From positions 286,452 to 350,451 of the forward strand of contig JAGGNK010006648.1 in assembly GCA_017590115.1 (NCBI GenBank): a DNA stretch of 64,000 bases, given 5' to 3'. Of the stretch, positions 60,746-64,000 are shown piece after piece. Every line of letters begins with the position of its first letter. Positions within the stretch are counted from its first letter, which is position 1. The DNA is from Montifringilla adamsi (Eukaryota; Chordata; Aves; Passeriformes; Passeridae). The notes below the pieces were generated by a model. That model did no database searches. It was not told the DNA's origin and worked only from the letters and a program-made list of their open reading frames with translations. A program made the position numbers and the translations under genes.

Positions 60746-63700
60746 GCCCATGCATTATACAGAGAACTTGCACTGCAAAAGGAGTTGCATCTACTATCTC
60801 TTTACAAAGGATTTACTGAAACAAGCATGACAGAAAAAAAGAAAAGTATCTAGAATTGTGAAAGTGTTGTGCAAATGCCCTTGACATTTTTTGACAGGGA
60901 AGAAGATGACAAGTCCAGTCAGAAGTACTTTGTTTTAAACTATCTTAGACTGCACAAAATAAGGTTGTATTTGCCCAACAAAATTCACAATATGCATCCA
61001 ATGTAGAAATGAGGCAATACACAATGGCATGATGCTTTCAGTGCTCAGCTGTGCAAATAGAAACTTTGCATCAGTGAGCACAGATGTCCCTCCCATGACT
61101 TCATCCTATACATCCAGGGTCACATGGTTTATTTTGGCACATAGATACACACATGAGGACTACATGTGAAGAACAAACCAGTTCAGACTTGAAGGCCTAT
61201 TCTGTTCCCTGGAATAAATTTCTCTTCCCAGTGGTCCAGTAAGATAAATCTACAGGCATTGCAGCCTGAGGAGAGTTAAGACTTCTATTAAAGAGAACCA
61301 GAGGATAGCAAAGAAAACTGTAATTATCATCTATTTTAGGCCATTTTGGGAGCAAGATAGAACCATGCTATGAGTAACTTAGAACTCCAAACTGACCCCC
61401 AAGTCCAAATTAAGATGCCCTTCCATGCCCAGCAGGAGTCCCTCAGAGACTCTAATCATGGAGAACTGTAATGAAAGAGCAAGGGCACTACCAGAGTTTT
61501 TTTTGCAAAGCCAAAGTAAATGCAAAATGAGTATCAGACAGAAATGAAGATAGTAAGCAGAAAGAAATTCACAAAAGCCATTGATTCAAAATGCACACAA
61601 ACCCAAAAATCAGCTAAAATCTCCCCCACTCCCCAACAGATATATAGATAAAGTATATTAGAATGAGCAGTGGTTTCATACCTGAAATAATTTTTTAGGA
61701 TAAGCCATCTAATATATGATACAACTGTGACAGTCAGTGAGTGACATGGCACTAAAACTGTCAAAAGGAATAAATACTCTGGCATCCAGTGTTAAATCAA
61801 ATGCTGATAAGGTTAACTACAGTGCAAAAGCACCTGAAAAGCAAAGCATGAGAACAAAAAGGCTTAACCACTTTCTGCCAGCAAGTCTGCAAACCTCACC
61901 CTTCAATATTTATGCACCTTATGTGTGCCTCTTACCGAGGAACTGACCCTTGCTGCAATCAAAGGTCTAAGTACTGCTTTGGCTGCAGACCATCTAACAA
62001 TAATATACATGCAAAGCACACAAATTAAATTCCCCTTAGCACAGAAGGGGCTGTGCTGCTAATGGGAAACGTGGTATTTGGAGACAATGATGAAATTCTA
62101 ACAGCTGCAGCAGACGGAAGGGTGGAGGGGGAAAAAAAAAAGAAAGAAAGCTGATAGAAATGGGGGGAAACTGAAGGACTGGAGTCTAACAGCTGGATAA
62201 AAACAGCCTAAGAGAGAGGTATTTTTGGAGTTCCCACATCCTTTTCATCCCTCTTATATCTTACCAGTTACAGCAAAAAAAAATAGTAGCTCATAAATAA
62301 ACTAATCAGAATTGTTATCATCAACCCTGTGAGGTCATCACTCACCACATCATGAATCTTCCCTATATAAGCACAGAAATATGCTGACGATAAGCACTAA
62401 GAAAGCACCTTAACTGAAAAATAAATGCAAATATGACCAGAAAGCCAAGCACCCACTACTGTCATAACCTACAGAAAGAGGTTTTGCAGCTACCTAGTAG
62501 TTCAAAATTCTTGAATAAGAGTCATTAAAAGAAGATAAATGAGAGAAAAAAAATTCTACTCTGTGTAGGAATGATTGGTATCCAAAGGTCAGTGAGCCTA
62601 CTTATGCACCTCACTGTAGATGATGATGATTTTGGAGTGGGACTACAGGTCTTAAAGTCCATGTATGTGTGGTGTCAGCAACTGCAGTGCATGTGTAATT
62701 GCTAGGAACTATAAAGCCAGCAGCTACTTGCTTGCTAGACAGGTAGCTAAGCCAGGTGGCTTGGCAGACAGGTATGCATGTGTCTCTGGGAATCAGGGAA
62801 CTAGTGGAACTGGATTCTGGAGACGTCAGGGTGGTCCTGGCCACCTTCAAATCTGGAAGTCACCTGAAGACCTGCTAATGGATGGACTCTACATCCAAGG
62901 CTAACAGCTGGAGGATTCACAATGCAGGGGATGCAGGAGTGGGGGGTTGTCCATGCTTGTCGGGGAGTGACGGGGTCTCTACCAGAAACAGGAGGGGGGT
63001 GCAGCCCTGGGCACTTGTATGTTCAGATCATCGAGAAATCCCAGGCAAATGACAATTTTCTCTTTTTCTGCCTCAGGAAAACGAAAACAAAAAACCAGCT
63101 CTCACCTTGACAAGGAGACAATTTAAATGCTCATGTCACCTACAAATTCCAGCATGTTCCTACTATGTCAGTTTGACAACCTATTTAAGTACGAACAGAG
63201 GAAATCATCATCTACTGATGGGAGGGTAGGAACGGGTAGAAGATGGAGGAGTTAACTCCATGGCTACTTCCATACAATCAAATATTCAGTACTAGGTAGC
63301 ATCAGTGAAATGACCTCAATTCTTTAGACGCACCAGTACACATACTCAGTGTTGGCAACTTCAGTTTGGCTGTACGTTCTGAAATTGCAGGGGGTTTTCT
63401 GTTTGTTTTTTTTTTTTTTTAATTCTAGTTTGCATTAGTAAATTTAAGAGGGGTGGGAAGGGAGTGGAGATTGTGATTCTGGCTGTGGAAAATAAGCTTG
63501 AAAGCGTGAACTTTAATGGGAAATAAAACAAAGGCAAAATAGCTTTAAAATCAAAAAGGATGAGTGGCAGAGAGAGGACAAAGCTTTACCCTTTATCCCC
63601 CTATTTCCTATCTCCCTTTCCTTCATTTCATACAAACACCAATCTTTCTTCCACCATACTGCTGGTGCATCTATATTTCTAGCACAGAGGAACAAATAAT

Positions 63701-64000
63701 CTAAGTAAACAACATCTATATATTTAAAAAAAAATGCCGAAGACATTCTTCACATGGCTCAAAAGCAAAAAAGACACTGGGTTGGGCTTTCTCCTCCATC
63801 CCTTATTTTCACATTATACTTTTTAGATGGAGCAGAAAAAGAAAGCAAAAAAAAAAGCAAGCTTAGAGGAGGCCATCCTTAAACACATTAGTAGTAATTA
63901 TTTTGTATTTTACGTTTACTTTCTATTGAATTGATTCTTCTCATGCAGATAGGTTAAGAAGAACAGGCTGCAACTAGAGTAGCAGCAGCCACATTTGTTC
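60746..64000. other. Non-coding stretch to the window end
   Basis: No gene or further mobile element recognised. There are A-runs near 62140-62149 and 63845-63855 and a T-run at about 63406-63420. The 62.93-63.00 kb interval is G-rich, but its loops are too long for a canonical quadruplex. Frames of 62-79 codons at 62.6-63.1 kb have no known match. Confidence 0.5.

Noticed and set aside
1..64000. tRNA, rRNA, snRNA, microRNA clusters and CRISPR-like arrays
   Set aside because: I saw no tRNA box B phrase in a cloverleaf context, no rRNA segments and no regularly spaced direct repeats. Weak or novel small RNAs cannot be excluded by eye.

Overview
This looks like ordinary nuclear chromosomal DNA from a bird, most likely a neoavian and possibly a songbird. 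Three things point that way. There are many CR1 LINE fragments. Two solo LTRs match the endogenous-retrovirus LTR type, common in bird genomes, that opens TGTCCTGGTTTTGGCTGGG and closes near GGGGTTAAACCATGACA. One exon encodes the conserved N-terminus of a vertebrate tetraspanin. There is no bacterial-type gene packing, and almost all longer open frames look like chance or lie inside transposon remnants.

The one protein-coding exon I can support lies on the minus strand at 23930-24009. It holds the start codon and first 21 codons of tetraspanin-9 (TSPAN9), preceded by a good 3' splice site and followed by a consensus GTGAGT donor. The next coding exon (rest of TM1, CxCG region) is not seen, so positions 1-23929 are read as TSPAN9 intron. 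Just upstream in the sense of transcription, 24010-25020 has promoter-like structure: CpG enrichment, two GC boxes, TATA-like elements and a candidate 5' splice donor. It also contains a serine-rich 101-codon open frame with a strong Kozak ATG that reads in frame, through the splice acceptor, into the TSPAN9 start. That frame is the most interesting unexplained item, but it may be chance.

The remaining sequence is AT-rich, non-coding and probably intronic or 5' flanking. Mobile-element remnants are uneven. I recognise none in 1-11.5 kb and only one very old candidate in 14.5-37.3 kb, the interval containing the exon and promoter. From 37.4 to 60.8 kb there are seven CR1 fragments and one solo LTR. 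Near 13.8-14.5 kb a second solo LTR is interrupted by a CR1 fragment. Smaller items are microsatellites, A-runs, a 25-bp minisatellite, two strong inverted repeats and one G-quadruplex motif.

All calls come from reading the sequence; no alignment, repeat-masking or expression data were available. Repeat borders are good to roughly 10-30 bases.
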